Shown here: positions 48,876-60,132 of the stretch, piece by piece
Layout of the letters: every line of letters begins with the position of its first letter
Position numbering within the stretch: position 1 is the stretch's first letter
Origin: Anabas testudineus
Taxonomy: Eukaryota; Chordata; Actinopteri; Anabantiformes; Anabantidae
Assembly: GCF_900324465.2 (NCBI RefSeq)
Contig: NC_046622.1
Location: 19,756,297-19,820,296, forward strand
DNA: 64,000 nucleotides
Direction: 5' to 3'
Notes under the pieces: generated by a model
Databases searched by the model: none
What the model was told of the DNA's origin: nothing
Seen by the model: the letters and a program-made list of their open reading frames with translations, nothing else
Position numbers and translations under genes: made by a program

Positions 48876-51800
48876 ATGAGTGACTGTGTGCATGCAATGA
48901 TACTGCTTGTGCTTTTTATGGGGACCATTGGAGCAGAGGAAGAGACTACGCTCTGTGAAATGTTGGGGAACCCCGAGTTTCCTCTGTTATCTAAGGATGG
49001 AGATATCACTATTGGAGGAGTATTCTCCATCCATAGCCAAATCTCAAAGCCTCCACTCTCCTTCACAGATACTCCAGAGCCTCTCATATGCTCCAGGTAC
49101 TGTTTATTATTTCCTTTCTCATGTATTGGTTTCAGAAAATAATTTCAGAGTCTGAAAAAAGAAATGTGAAAGTCTGAAATGGTTCTTTTTCCTTTCAGGA
49201 TAAATTTCAGAGAATTTCGTTTTGCCCAAACAATGATTTTTGCTATTGAGGAGATCAACAATAGCAGTTCTCTGTTGCCTAATATCTCAATTGGTTATAA
49301 GTTATTTGACAGCTGTGGTTCAACACTGCCTTCCACACGTGCACTTATGGGTCTAATTAATGGACAAGAAAGGACTTTGGCAAAAATATGCCACGGACAG
49401 TCGTCTGTCCATGCCATCATAGGAGCTTCTGAGTCCTCTTCAACTATTGTGATGCTGCAGATTTCAGGGATTTTCCAAATACCAGTGGTACATATTTGTA
49501 ATATTTATTTAGCGTTTATAAATGATTTTAATAGGTTTGATCACACTCCGGAGTTAACAGTCAACCTACTATAATGTTACTTAATACATAAAGTGACTAC
49601 AGTGTAAAGATCTTTTTTATGGTGATTATTGGTGCTACAATGAACTTTACTTGACATATCCCAGAAATACAGTACAGACTTAAAAAATAAATGAAAATAA
49701 CAATATTTTTACATGGAAAAATGTACTCTTAAATGGCATGACAGACTTAATGACAGGAATAGGTTGCATGGTATTAACATGAGAACTGTGCTCTTAAAGG
49801 AGACTACTGTTGCAATAATGGGGTGCATTGTTTTTATAAAGAGACTGCAGTCTTGGACATTATAGAAAATAGCTCAACAGATTAGCTTGTTTTCATTTCA
49901 CAAGTTACAACAGCCTTTGTAGATTTTTTCTGACTAAGTAACAGCTGTTAACAGTTCATGTGAGTTCTCCTGCAAAATGCAGCCTATGAAGTAAAATCTC
50001 TCTATTCGTTCCATCTCCCTGTTTATGTAAATGGGGAGATGGATGGTTCTTCTCTTTCTGCTGAATTCTGGCATATATTTGGTTCATTTTAAAACTCTGC
50101 TGAAGTTGGGGAAACAGCTGCCAGATTTTGCACAATTGAATTCATTTTGTCTGTCCTTTGTCTCACCACTCAAATGCTGTTAAAGATTTTTGTTTTCTCT
50201 TAGATCAGTCACTTTGCTACCTGTGCATGTCTGAGTAACAGAAAGGAGTACCCCTCTTTCTTCAGAACCATCCCCAGTGACTACTACCAGAGCAGAGCCC
50301 TGGCAAAACTAGTAAAGCAGTTTGGCTGGACATGGGTTGGGGCAGTTAGAAGTGACAATGACTATGGCAATAATGGCATGGCAACATTCATCGCAGCTGC
50401 AAGTCAAGAGGGAGTTTGTGTTGAGTATTCAGAAGCCATCTCAAGAACTGACCCTAAAGAGCAGGTTGCCAGGGTGGTCAGAGTGATTCGTAGTGGCAGT
50501 GCAAGAGTTTTAGTTGCCTTTCTTGCCCAAAGCGAGATGGATATCCTGCTTGAGGAAGCTCTGAACCAAAACCTGACAGGGCTGCAGTGGGTTGGCGTTG
50601 AATCCTGGATTACAGCGGGTAATTTTGCCAATAGGAAGTACTCTAGCATCCTAATAGGGACTGTGGGATTCACCATCAGAAAGGCAAAAATCACAGGCCT
50701 GCGGGAGTTTCTTTTACAGGTTAATCCAAGACAGGATCCTCAAAATACCCTGCTCCGAGAGTTCTGGGAAGCATCATTTGACTGTACATTTCAGTCAGGT
50801 CTGCAAGGCCAGAACCAGTGCACTGGCTCTGAGAGACTACAGGACATTAACAATCTCTTCACAGATGTGTCACAACTCAGAATATCCAATAATGTGTATA
50901 AGGCTGTGTATGCTATGGCTCATGCCATGCATAACATGTTAAAATGTGGTCAAAGTGGTGATGTGATGAATTTGTCATGTAACTGGAAAGATAATTTAGA
51001 CCCACAACAGGTATAGTATGAGTTTGCCTTCATGAGTTTTTGTATGCAAAACAATTCTGTATTCTATACTCTGTATTTAAAGTTATTCACCACTACTCTG
51101 TATGCTAGGTTGTGAAACATCTCCAAGGTGTGAATTTCACTCTTCAGTCAGGGGAAAGTGTGTATTTTGATAGAAACGGAGACCCTGTAGCAACTTATGA
51201 GCTGGTAAACTGGCAGAGAGACCAAGCAGGAGATATTGTGTTTGTGGCTGTAGGGAGCTATAATGCTTCAGAGCCAAATGGAAAGCAGTTTACCATGAAC
51301 GGAATAAACATCACATGGGCTGCCGAATCCCCGAAGGTATCAAACATCTAAAGAAAACAGTTCATGTAATTTAATCTGACAAATTGTTTTGGAAGTCATG
51401 GAAGCTTTCGCGGGTTATTTTATAAATTATGAGTGACTGTTGCATTGTGGTGTTATAGAGGCCACAGTCAGTCTGCAGTGAGAGTTGTCTGCCAGGTTTC
51501 CGGCAGGCTGCAATTAAAGGCAAACCCATCTGCTGTTTCTCCTGCATCTCATGTGCAGCAGGAGAGATCAGCAACTCCAACAGTAAGTAGAATCGAATCA
51601 CTGTGATTAATAACACAATATTTGTATGAAAATGTATGTCTTTTAAAAGCCTTGGTTATTGTATAAAGATTGACACATTATAGACCTATGATGAATTTGA
51701 GTCATAACTTTCAGTTTATACATTTCACTGTTTTCCTGTCAGATTCTGCAGAGTGTTCAAGGTGTCCACTGGAATACTGGTCAAATGAAGATCACAGCCA

Positions 51801-52638
51801 GTGTATTCCCAAGGTGATTGAGTTCCTGTCTCATGGAGAAACCATGGGGGCAATCCTCACTACTTTCTCATTATTTGGAGCAAGTTTAACATCGGTGGTG
51901 TTGTGTATCTTTTTTCAGTTTCGTGACACCCCTCTTGTCAAAGCCAGTAACTCTGAGCTGAGCTTCCTGCTGCTCTTCTCCCTGACTCTGTGTTTCCTGT
52001 GTTCTCTGACCTTCATAGGCCGACCCACTGAGTGGTCCTGCATGCTGCGACACACAGCATTCGGCATCACTTTTGCTTTGTGCATGTCTTGTGTCTTGGC
52101 TAAAACCATAGCAGTGGTGATTGCTTTTAGGGCTAGAAGGCCATCAAATACAGTTCTTCAATGTTCTGCCCCACTTCAGAGAACAAGTGTTCTCAGCTGT
52201 ACTTTACTGCAAGTAGTAGTTTGTGTGTTGTGGTTAACTCTTGCCCCTCCATTCCCCTACAAAAATACAGCTCATGCCAGTGAAAGGATTATTCTGGAGT
52301 GTGATTTAGGCTCACCAATAGGGTTCTGGACAGTATTGGGGTATATTGGGGTCCTGGCCACACTTTGCCTAATCCTGGCTTTTTTGGCTCGAAAGCTACC
52401 TGATAATTTTAATGAAGCCAAATTTATCACCTTCAGCATGTTGATATTCTGTGCAGTCTGGATAACTTTTATTCCAGCTTATGTCAGCTCTCCTGGGAAA
52501 TTAACTGTAGCTGTAGAGATATTTGCTATTCTGGCCTCTAGCTTTGGGCTGCTTTTCTGTATATTTACTCCAAAATGTTATATTTTACTAATGAAACCAG
52601 AGAGAAATACTAAAAAACAAATGATGAGGAAAAACTAA
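48876..52638 (+). CDS. OlfC / V2R-like class C GPCR, gene 7 (6 exons, 854 aa)
   Basis: Exons: 48876-49096, 49199-49487, 50204-51010, 51109-51336, 51459-51582, 51743-52638; sum 2565 nt, 855 codons with TAA. I took the ATG at 48876; a second in-frame ATG at 48897 would also leave a hydrophobic signal peptide ([12 protein letters not shown]). It has a Venus-flytrap domain with the amino-acid contacts kept ([26 protein letters not shown]), a Cys-rich linker ([15 protein letters not shown]) and an undivided 7TM exon with [13 protein letters not shown]. Intron 2 is unusually long here (716 bp); nothing recognisable sits in it. It is the most diverged of genes 5-9 in the third intracellular region ([15 protein letters not shown]). 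No break seen. Confidence 0.93.
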
Positions 52639-53582
52639 TTGAATCACTGGAAAGGAGTATGCAGAATGGTAACACTAAATTGTATGCATGTCTGTTTTAT
52701 TATATATTAACTAATTACCAAGGCTATGAATATATGATGAATATATCACATGTACTGTAGTTATTTGCTAAATGGTAACAATGTGACAACAAATTATGAT
52801 CAATAGAGCACCAGGACTGACATCACATGCTAATGTGAACACTATTCACATTAGCAATGGTGAAATTTAATGATTTAATTACAACACAGTTTAAGTACAG
52901 CAGGATAAGGGGATTTTAAAAAATGCCTTAAGAGTTTGGACGAGTGTTGTTAAACACTGATTTATAAAATTATGGGAATAAATGATAAACTGGCCTGAAC
53001 CTTAAATCGACACTTGCACCAATGATTTTCATGTTCAGTTTTTCTGCTGAGCTATTATTCAAATAATATTGAATACAATAAAAAATAATCTAATTATTAT
53101 AATTGTGAAAAGGAATTGGACATTTCTGAAAATTCTCTGCTGTACTAAATTAAGCTCTGAAGAGGTGAAAATAAAATAATTACATTGCATTTTAAAGGGA
53201 AGCACAGGTCCATGCATTTAAAACACTTGTTTGCAATTTCACATTTACATATAGTTATTTGGCAGACACTTTTATCCAAAGCAAGTGACATACAAGGCAA
53301 GCAAAATATGTGAGCTAAGAGGAAGAACTGCTGCTGCATTTTGGCTAGTTCTTCATGATGTCTTCTCCTGACAATATTTGATGTGTAATATAGGGTTTCA
53401 ACCTTGATGAAGAAGTAAAAAAAAATAATTGGTTGTTGAAAGTATTGTATAGAAATGGTTATGCTGAAAACCAACGTGACATGCCATCTAATTCGCCCAT
53501 TCATCTACCCACAAGTGTTGCCATTGGTGGAGGGAAACACATTCGCATACACAATGCGTCCAACCCTTAGCTTTGTGTTAGC
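52639..53582. other. Intergenic between genes 7 and 8
   Basis: About 0.95 kb, AT-rich. The only recognisable item is the SINE tail fragment at 53236-53300. Frames here, such as 53145-53504 on the minus strand, are not genes. Confidence 0.45.
53236..53300 (-). repeat. SINE/LINE 3' tail fragment, minus strand
   Basis: The plus strand CACTTTTATCCAAAGCAAG, preceded by ATTTACATATAG, is the reverse complement of the same tail seen in the SINE at 6005-6207 (TTTGGATAAAAG...TGTAAATG). The tRNA-like head is missing. Confidence 0.65.
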
Positions 53583-53588
53583 TATAAA
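53583..53588 (+). promoter_or_regulatory. TATA box of gene 8
   Basis: TATAAA 65 bp before the ATG at 53648, close to the spacing in genes 5 and 6. Confidence 0.5.
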
Positions 53589-53647
53589 ATGTTCAAAGAA
53601 GAGGTGTTTTATCTTTGGGCCTTAGCTACTAAAAACTGAGGTGTGCA

Positions 53648-56600
53648 ATGCTGCTCATATCAGACCTACTACTTCTTTCCCTCCTGGTTGTCAGAGGGGA
53701 GAAGGCTGTGTGTCAAACATATGGGACAAAAGAACTATCTCAGTTTTCTAAGGAGGGAGACATCAACATTGGAGGCATTTTTTCCTTCCATCAGAGCCCG
53801 GTCAGTGTCAATCCAACTCTCCAAGTCAACCCAGGAACAATCCGGTGTGAGGGGTAAGAAAGGGGAACCAAATAACGAAAGAAAAACATGTAATTGTAAA
53901 TCTTTTTGCACCTTTACTTATTTGTGTTTTAAGTGTAATTATATGTTTCACATTTTTTACTTAATTTTCATTCTCTCCCTCTCTGTTTTTTAGACTGGAC
54001 CCAGGAGAGCTTCAGTATGCATACACTATGATGTTTGCCATAGAGGAGATCAACAATAGCTCAGAGCTGCTGCCAGGGGTGACACTGGGCTACAGGATCT
54101 TTGACTCCTGTCCCAGTGTTCCTCTGTCTATTAGGGCATCGTTAAACCTGATGAACAGGTACGAGATCGGGGATGACAGCTGTAACAAACTTTCTAATGT
54201 GCATGCAGTGATAGGTGAAACCACATCCACCTCTACAATAAGTATTGCCCGCATCATGGGACCCTTCCATATACCTGTGGTGAGTGTTGGGGGCAGGCAT
54301 GCTCTCTGCACACATGAACTGTCAAGTGAATTGTATTGTTGATTTTGAATTAATGTAATGCTTGGATATTTTATATTAGGAACAGCGGTGAAGACATTCT
54401 TACTTCATACTAAATAATGCAGAGGCAAAATGACTTTTTTCTTACTTCTTTCACTTTGTTTCAGATCAGTCACTCAGCTACTTGTGCATGTCTAAGTAAC
54501 AGAAGAGACTATCCCTCTTTCTTCAGAACCATACCTAGTGACATTCATCAGAGCAAAGCATTGGCAAAGCTGGTAAAGCACTTTGGCTGGACCTGGGTTG
54601 GGGCTATTAGAACTAACAGTGACTATGGTAATGATGGCATGTCCACTTTCCTGGAAGCAGCTGAAAAGGAAGGTGTGTGCGTTGAGTACTCAGTCGCTGT
54701 TTATAGGACTGACCCCAGGAAGTGGTTTTTAGAGGTGGTGCAAATTATAAGGAAATCCACATCTAAGGTGATAGTGGCATTTGCTGATGGTACTGATCTT
54801 GACATTCTTTTCAAAGAGCTTCATGCTCAAAATGTGACAGGCCTGCAGTGGGTGGGGAGTGAGGGCTGGATAACATATCGTTATATTGCCTCTTCAATAA
54901 ACTATGCTGTGGTTCAAGGGGCAGTTGGCTTTGCAGCATTCAATGCTCATATCCCTGGACTGCATGAATTCCTGGCTAATAGCAGACCCTCAACCACACC
55001 AGGGAACCAGGGACTTTTGGAATTGTGGGAGACTCTGTTCAGCTGCAACATGGATCCCCAAGCAGAGGCTCAAGCTCAGGGCTCAGTCCCAGCCTGCACT
55101 GGGAAGGAATCTCTGCGGGACACAAACACACGCTTCACAGATGTTTCAGATGCCAGTTTGCTAAATAATATTTACAAGGCCACATATGCAGTGGCTCATG
55201 CACTGGACATGTTATTTACTTGCAGAGATGGAGAGGGACCTTTTGAGAACAGCACTTGTGCTGACAGGGAGAATGTGCAACCATGGGAGGTAAACTTAGT
55301 AGACTTTGTTCACACATCAAAACTATGTTGTATGATAATGATGCAGGTAAATAACAAATGCACTGCTTCTCTGCAGGTGGTGCATTATCTAACCCAGGTA
55401 AATTTCACCACAAAGACCGGTGAAAATGTGTTCTTTGATGAGTTTGGTGACCCAGTGGCACGTTATGCACTGGTAAACTGGCAGATGAATGAGAATGGTT
55501 ATATAATGTTTAAGACCATTGGTTATTATGATGCTTCCCAGCCTGATGGTGAGCAATTTGAGATGAAAGCTGAAGTGAAACCCATCTGGGCAGGTGAAAG
55601 TCTTGAGGTAAGTCAATTTATAATAGCCACTTTTAACTTACTATCTGTTTTTATTGTGAATATTGTGAATCATATTTCCAAATGTAATTTATTCAATTCA
55701 GTTTTTTAATGCTGTCACTGTGATGCAGGTGCCGAGGTCTGTTTGCAGTGAGAGCTGTTTGCCGGGGACCCGCCAGGCATTTGTGAAGGGCAAGCCCCTC
55801 TGCTGTTTTGATTGCATCACCTGTGCTGATGGGGAGTTCAGCAATAGTACAAGTGAGCCATCAGGATTCTTAGCCTTTACACTAGCACTTGTTGTCTTTC
55901 TGTTGGGAAAAATCACTCTCGGCCTTTTACTGGTGTACCTGAAGGTGTGTGTGCTGTACAGCCTAAATATATTTATGTTTTCAGATGCAGTGAAATGTGA
56001 CAAATGCCCTCCTGAGTACAAGTCCAACGACGAGAGGAATAACTGTGACTTGAAAGCTATTGAGTTTCTTACTGTCCAAGAATTGATGAGTATACTGTTG
56101 CTTTCCTTTTGCGTTATTGGTGCTTGCCTGGCAATGACTATAGCTTTGATATTTTTTCAGTACAGACACACTCCTTTGGTCAGGGCCAACAACTCTGAGC
56201 TGAGCTTCCTGCTGCTCTTCTCCTTGACTCTGTGTTTCCTGTGTTCTCTGACTTTTATCGGCCGACCCTCTGAGTGGTCCTGCATGCTGAGACACACAGC
56301 ATTCGGCATCACCTTTGTCCTCTGTATCTCTTGTGTTCTGGGGAAAACTATGGTGGTGTTAATGGCCTTCAGGGCTTCACTTCCAGGCAATAATGTGATG
56401 AAATGGTTTGGACCAACACAGCAGAGACTCAGTGTTCTGGCCTTCACTTTGATACAGGTTTTGATTTGTATACTTTGGCTGACAATCAACCCTCCTTTTC
56501 CTTACAAAAATATGAGTTATTATAACGAGAAGATTATTCTTGAATGTGCCCTTGGGTCACCTATTGGGTTCTGGGCTGTGTTAGGATACATTGGTCTCCT

Positions 56601-56880
56601 AGCGTTCTTATGTTTCATTCTTGCTTTTCTGGCTCGAAAGTTGCCTGATAATTTCAATGAAGCCAAATTTATCACCTTCAGCATGTTGATCTTCTGTGCA
56701 GTCTGGATCACTTTTATTCCAGCTTATATCAGCTCTCCTGGGAAATTTACTGTGGCTGTGGAGATATTTGCCATCCTGGCCTCCAGTTATGGAATGTTAT
56801 TTTGTATCTTTTTGCCCAAGTGCTATATAATTTTATTAAAACCCGAGAACAATACAAAGAAATATTTGATGGGTAAATGA
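53648..56880 (+). CDS. OlfC / V2R-like class C GPCR, gene 8 (6 exons, 855 aa)
   Basis: Exons: 53648-53853, 53994-54279, 54465-55289, 55377-55607, 55729-55852, 55985-56880; sum 2568 nt, 856 codons with TGA. It has a signal peptide ([15 protein letters not shown]), a Venus-flytrap domain with Ser in [22 protein letters not shown] and SEGW, a Cys-rich linker ([15 protein letters not shown]) and an undivided 7TM exon. Introns 3 (87 bp) and 5 (132 bp) are multiples of three with no stop in frame, so retention would not break the protein; the second would add a hydrophobic stretch before TM1. I still call both introns because splice sites are good and sister genes splice there. TM2-TM3 DNA is nearly identical to genes 5, 6 and 9. 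Confidence 0.94.
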
Positions 56881-57478
56881 CATTACTTTAAGAGCCCTTT
56901 GAGATGTCTTTTAATTGGTTTATACAGCACATAGTTAATTACACAGAAAATTTGTGCATCCTCACTGTAGATGTAAATGATGTTCATTGTCTTGTTTGCA
57001 AAAGATGTCTTTTATATAAAATTAAAATTGTCATGTTATGCTAAATTTAGCATTTATATTTCATTCTGGAACTTTATTGACACAAAATCATATAATCTTC
57101 AAGTTATAAAAATGAACAACACTTTACTAATAACACTCTGTTATTATTGGTCAGCTTGTGGAGGGGGTGGACTATGTCAAGCTGGAACACAGACTGTGTT
57201 CCACTACCAGCTGTTAACACTAACCAGCAAACAGAAACACTGGGGTTCAGTTAGCTTGGTTAGCTGTGCAGATTTGAATGCTTCTGGGTTGCAGAAACCC
57301 TCTCAGGCTACCTGTGGCAGCCAATCTGAGGGGTGGCACTGGCCACTATACACAATACTAGTATTGCTAGCTATTGCTCTGTGCTGCTGTGGCTGTTGTG
57401 AATGGAGCTCTCTAACAAAAACATTTAATTGTATTGTGTAAGTAAGAAAATTACAGGAAAACTCTGCATTTCTCTATA
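56881..57478. other. 3' flank of gene 8
   Basis: Contains a 155-codon open frame (56977-57441) ending in a Cys-rich hydrophobic stretch, but with no start context, neighbour or family that I recognise; treated as chance. Otherwise nothing seen. Confidence 0.4.
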
Positions 57479-57715
57479 GTAATAACAACAACAACAACAA
57501 CAACAATAACAATAGTAATAATAATAATAATAATAGTAATAATAATAATAATAATAATACAATACCACCACTACTAATAATAATAAATATAATAATAAAT
57601 AAACATGATTATTTAGAGAGGACATTTCCAAGAAAGTACAAAGAGATTTACACAAATAATAATAATAATTAAACATAAAACAAACAAGCAAACAAGCAAA
57701 CAAACAAACAGTGAC
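57479..57715. repeat. AAC/AAT triplet and CAAA repeats
   Basis: AAC triplets (57482-57510) pass into AAT triplets (to about 57560, again 57575-57600 and 57655-57670), then a CAAA/CAAG tract (57676-57712). Antisense gives a false poly-Tyr frame. Confidence 0.9.
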
Positions 57716-57734
57716 AAGTGTGATTTCAACAAAA

Positions 57735-59160
57735 GATGACACTGACTGTGTCTGTCTATTTCCACAGGCAAGTCATTCCAAATTCACTATGGGCTCTATT
57801 ACCCTTTGTCCTTAATTGCAAGGTTGGAACAAGTAAAAGTCCACCACCAGAGGATCTCCCATTACAATCAGGTACATGGGGTTAAAAGTTCTGTAATAAA
57901 AGCTGGAGTCATACCATGGAGAGGCTTAGAGTAATAAGTAAAATCTTAAAACTTAAAACAAAGTGGAAGCCAGCGTACAGAAGCTACAATAGGGATGAAA
58001 TGTTTAAAAGTCCTTCTTGATAAAATCCTGGCAGCTTAGTTCTGGACAAGTTAAAGGTGTCTTCCATTTTATCACTAATACAGTCGAAAAGGCTGTAACG
58101 ACAATCAAGAGGAGATGTTATAAAAGCACAAATAATAATTTCAGCATCTTTGTGATTTAAAATAGGTCTGATTTTGGCAATATTTCTGAGATGAAAATAA
58201 TAGGTTTGGACAAGCTTGGCTTCTCAAATGTTAAACAAGAATAAACAAAATTACATATTTTATGTGCAGTGGGCTTGATAAATGGGAATAATAAATGGTA
58301 ATATTTCTTTGGTAAGACAGTGAGGAATGATAACAAGGATTTCAATCTTGTCTTTAGCTTCAAGAAGTTAGAGGTCATCCAGTCTTATATATCTTCCAGT
58401 GTACCACGATCTGTAGGGTTAATTGGGAGGTACAACTGTGTGTCATCAGCATAACAATGACAAGAGACAACATGCCTGCAGGTGACATCGACCAGAGGGA
58501 GCATATATACAGAAAATAATGTTGGACATAAAATGGAGGACATCACATGATTTATAGAAAAACAGAACTTCTATCAGATAAGTAAGAGAAAAAACATCTA
58601 AGAGCAACTCCTGAAAAACCCACCCAGTGCTCCAATCTGTCTAATCCGTCTGCACTCAAATCCAGTTGTACTAGAATTGAGCAGTCAGCAGACATCAAAA
58701 GAGCATTAGAAACTGTCAACAAGCCTGTCTCATTGCTATGGTTTTTTCAATAGTGCAAAGCACTGTTGGATCTAATTAACTCAGTTATGACAAATAACTA
58801 AAATATTTCTCACATCACAGTCGGCAAAGGCACCAAAAAAAAAATGGGATTAACCAGTCAATCAATTCACTGGAATTGAGCAGAAATAAGATTAGATAAG
58901 TAGTGGGCTCTTGCAACTTGTCATACCAGGTCTGATACTCTTTTTAAACCAGCAAATGGACGTGAAGACCACATTTATTCCATCTACACTCCAGTTTTCT
59001 GCATTCTTTTTTACAATTAGGAACGTCTTCAATTAACCATGGTTGGGTCCTCCCCTTTACAGCTAAAAACACTTTTATGGTCAGATACAAGTCAATGATC
59101 TCCTCTGGAGCTATTATAGGTAGCACAGCAAACCTGCTTTCCTAAATGAGGTATTTCTTG
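57735..59160 (-). mobile_element. LINE remnant, L2-like, minus strand
   Basis: On the minus strand the reverse transcriptase catalytic motif YADD (58442-58453) sits in HCYADDTQLYL, followed downstream by a WMTSNFLKLKT-like motif and, near 58170-58270, by a decayed LSFE...IFISEILPK part. Upstream, about 58990-59060, lies RTQPWLIED and KECRKLECRW, typical of the linker before the reverse transcriptase in fish L2-type elements. Stops and frame changes show it is dead. The clade call (L2 rather than Rex1 or CR1) is tentative. Confidence 0.75.
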
Positions 59161-60104
59161 TAAAATCTACAAATTCTGTTAATCCAATATGTCAGAATCA
59201 CATAGCAGGGTCTCTAAGCCTTAAACTCACGCTTTTGTTCCTGTGGTTGGCAAGGAAGATTATTGTGCCCTCATTCTCTAGTAAAAGCTTAATTCTCATC
59301 TTGTTCACAATGTAGCAGCCTTTACAAACCCCTAGCTTTTGTCCTGTCATGGTATAAAATGTTCCCACACTTATCATTATGAATTACTGCATAAATAAAG
59401 ATTGAGCCTGTTCAGGTAGCAACCATGGTAGCAGACGAGCTTGCATGGTATGGCATGTTTTGTCGTTGTTGTTTTGCTTGACTGACCCATCATGTATATA
59501 TTGCTAAGTACAACTGTGGTTTCTTTCTTTTTCAAGATATTCCAACTTGTCGCATTGGCTATGCCCAGTGTCAGTGTAGTGCATCTGATTACTTTTGCCT
59601 CTTTTCTTTGTGTCAAAATGATTAGCTTTTTTTCATGGACAGCTTTCTGGTTTCCATGCTCATGTATCTTGTTTTTTTTTTTTTTTTACCAATACAGACT
59701 TCCTAGGTAAAACCCAAGGATAGAGCTACTTATTATTTGAAAACCAATCTCACCAGACACACCTGGATAACAAAAAATACTTTTTTTTATTGCTAACTAA
59801 AAATTTGGGACAGCTGCTGAAAACAATTGTAAAAAGATGGCTTCTGTGTTAACCTAGCATAAAATAAAACCTGAAATTCAGAAGTTTCTAATACATAGAA
59901 ATACATAATTAGATTTTAATGTCCTTGTGTTCTGTGATAACACACACTAAAGATTAAATAAGAGAAAAATATAGCCTCAAACTTTTTCTATTGGACACAT
60001 CCCTCTTCCAGCCCCACCTTGTACTGTCGGTCCACAGAGATGAACTTCTTTTCTCTTATTACTTTGTTCTATGATTATTTATAGGTATATAACTGTTGAA
60101 AATG
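59161..60104. other. Intergenic upstream of gene 9
   Basis: AT-rich with a poly-T run at 59671-59687. No gene seen. The left edge may contain more of the LINE remnant. Confidence 0.4.
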
Positions 60105-60110
60105 TATAAA
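60105..60110 (+). promoter_or_regulatory. TATA-like box upstream of gene 9
   Basis: TATAAA at 60105-60110 and TATATAA at 60086-60092 lie 23-65 bp before the two candidate ATGs (60133, 60151). The upstream box fits a start at either ATG better; the downstream box would favour the ATG at 60151. Confidence 0.35.
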
Positions 60111-60132
60111 TACCAACGCAAGCCTTTCATTT

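Noticed and set aside
54417-55709. A single long exon spanning introns 3 and 4 of gene 8
   Set aside because: The frame is open by chance through short introns; good GT and AG sites exist where sister genes splice.
56977-57441. 155-codon open frame with a Cys-rich hydrophobic end
   Set aside because: No family resemblance, no promoter or splice support, AT-rich first half; most likely chance.
57425-57742. Minus-strand frame with poly-Tyr
   Set aside because: It is a translation of AAC/AAT triplet repeats.
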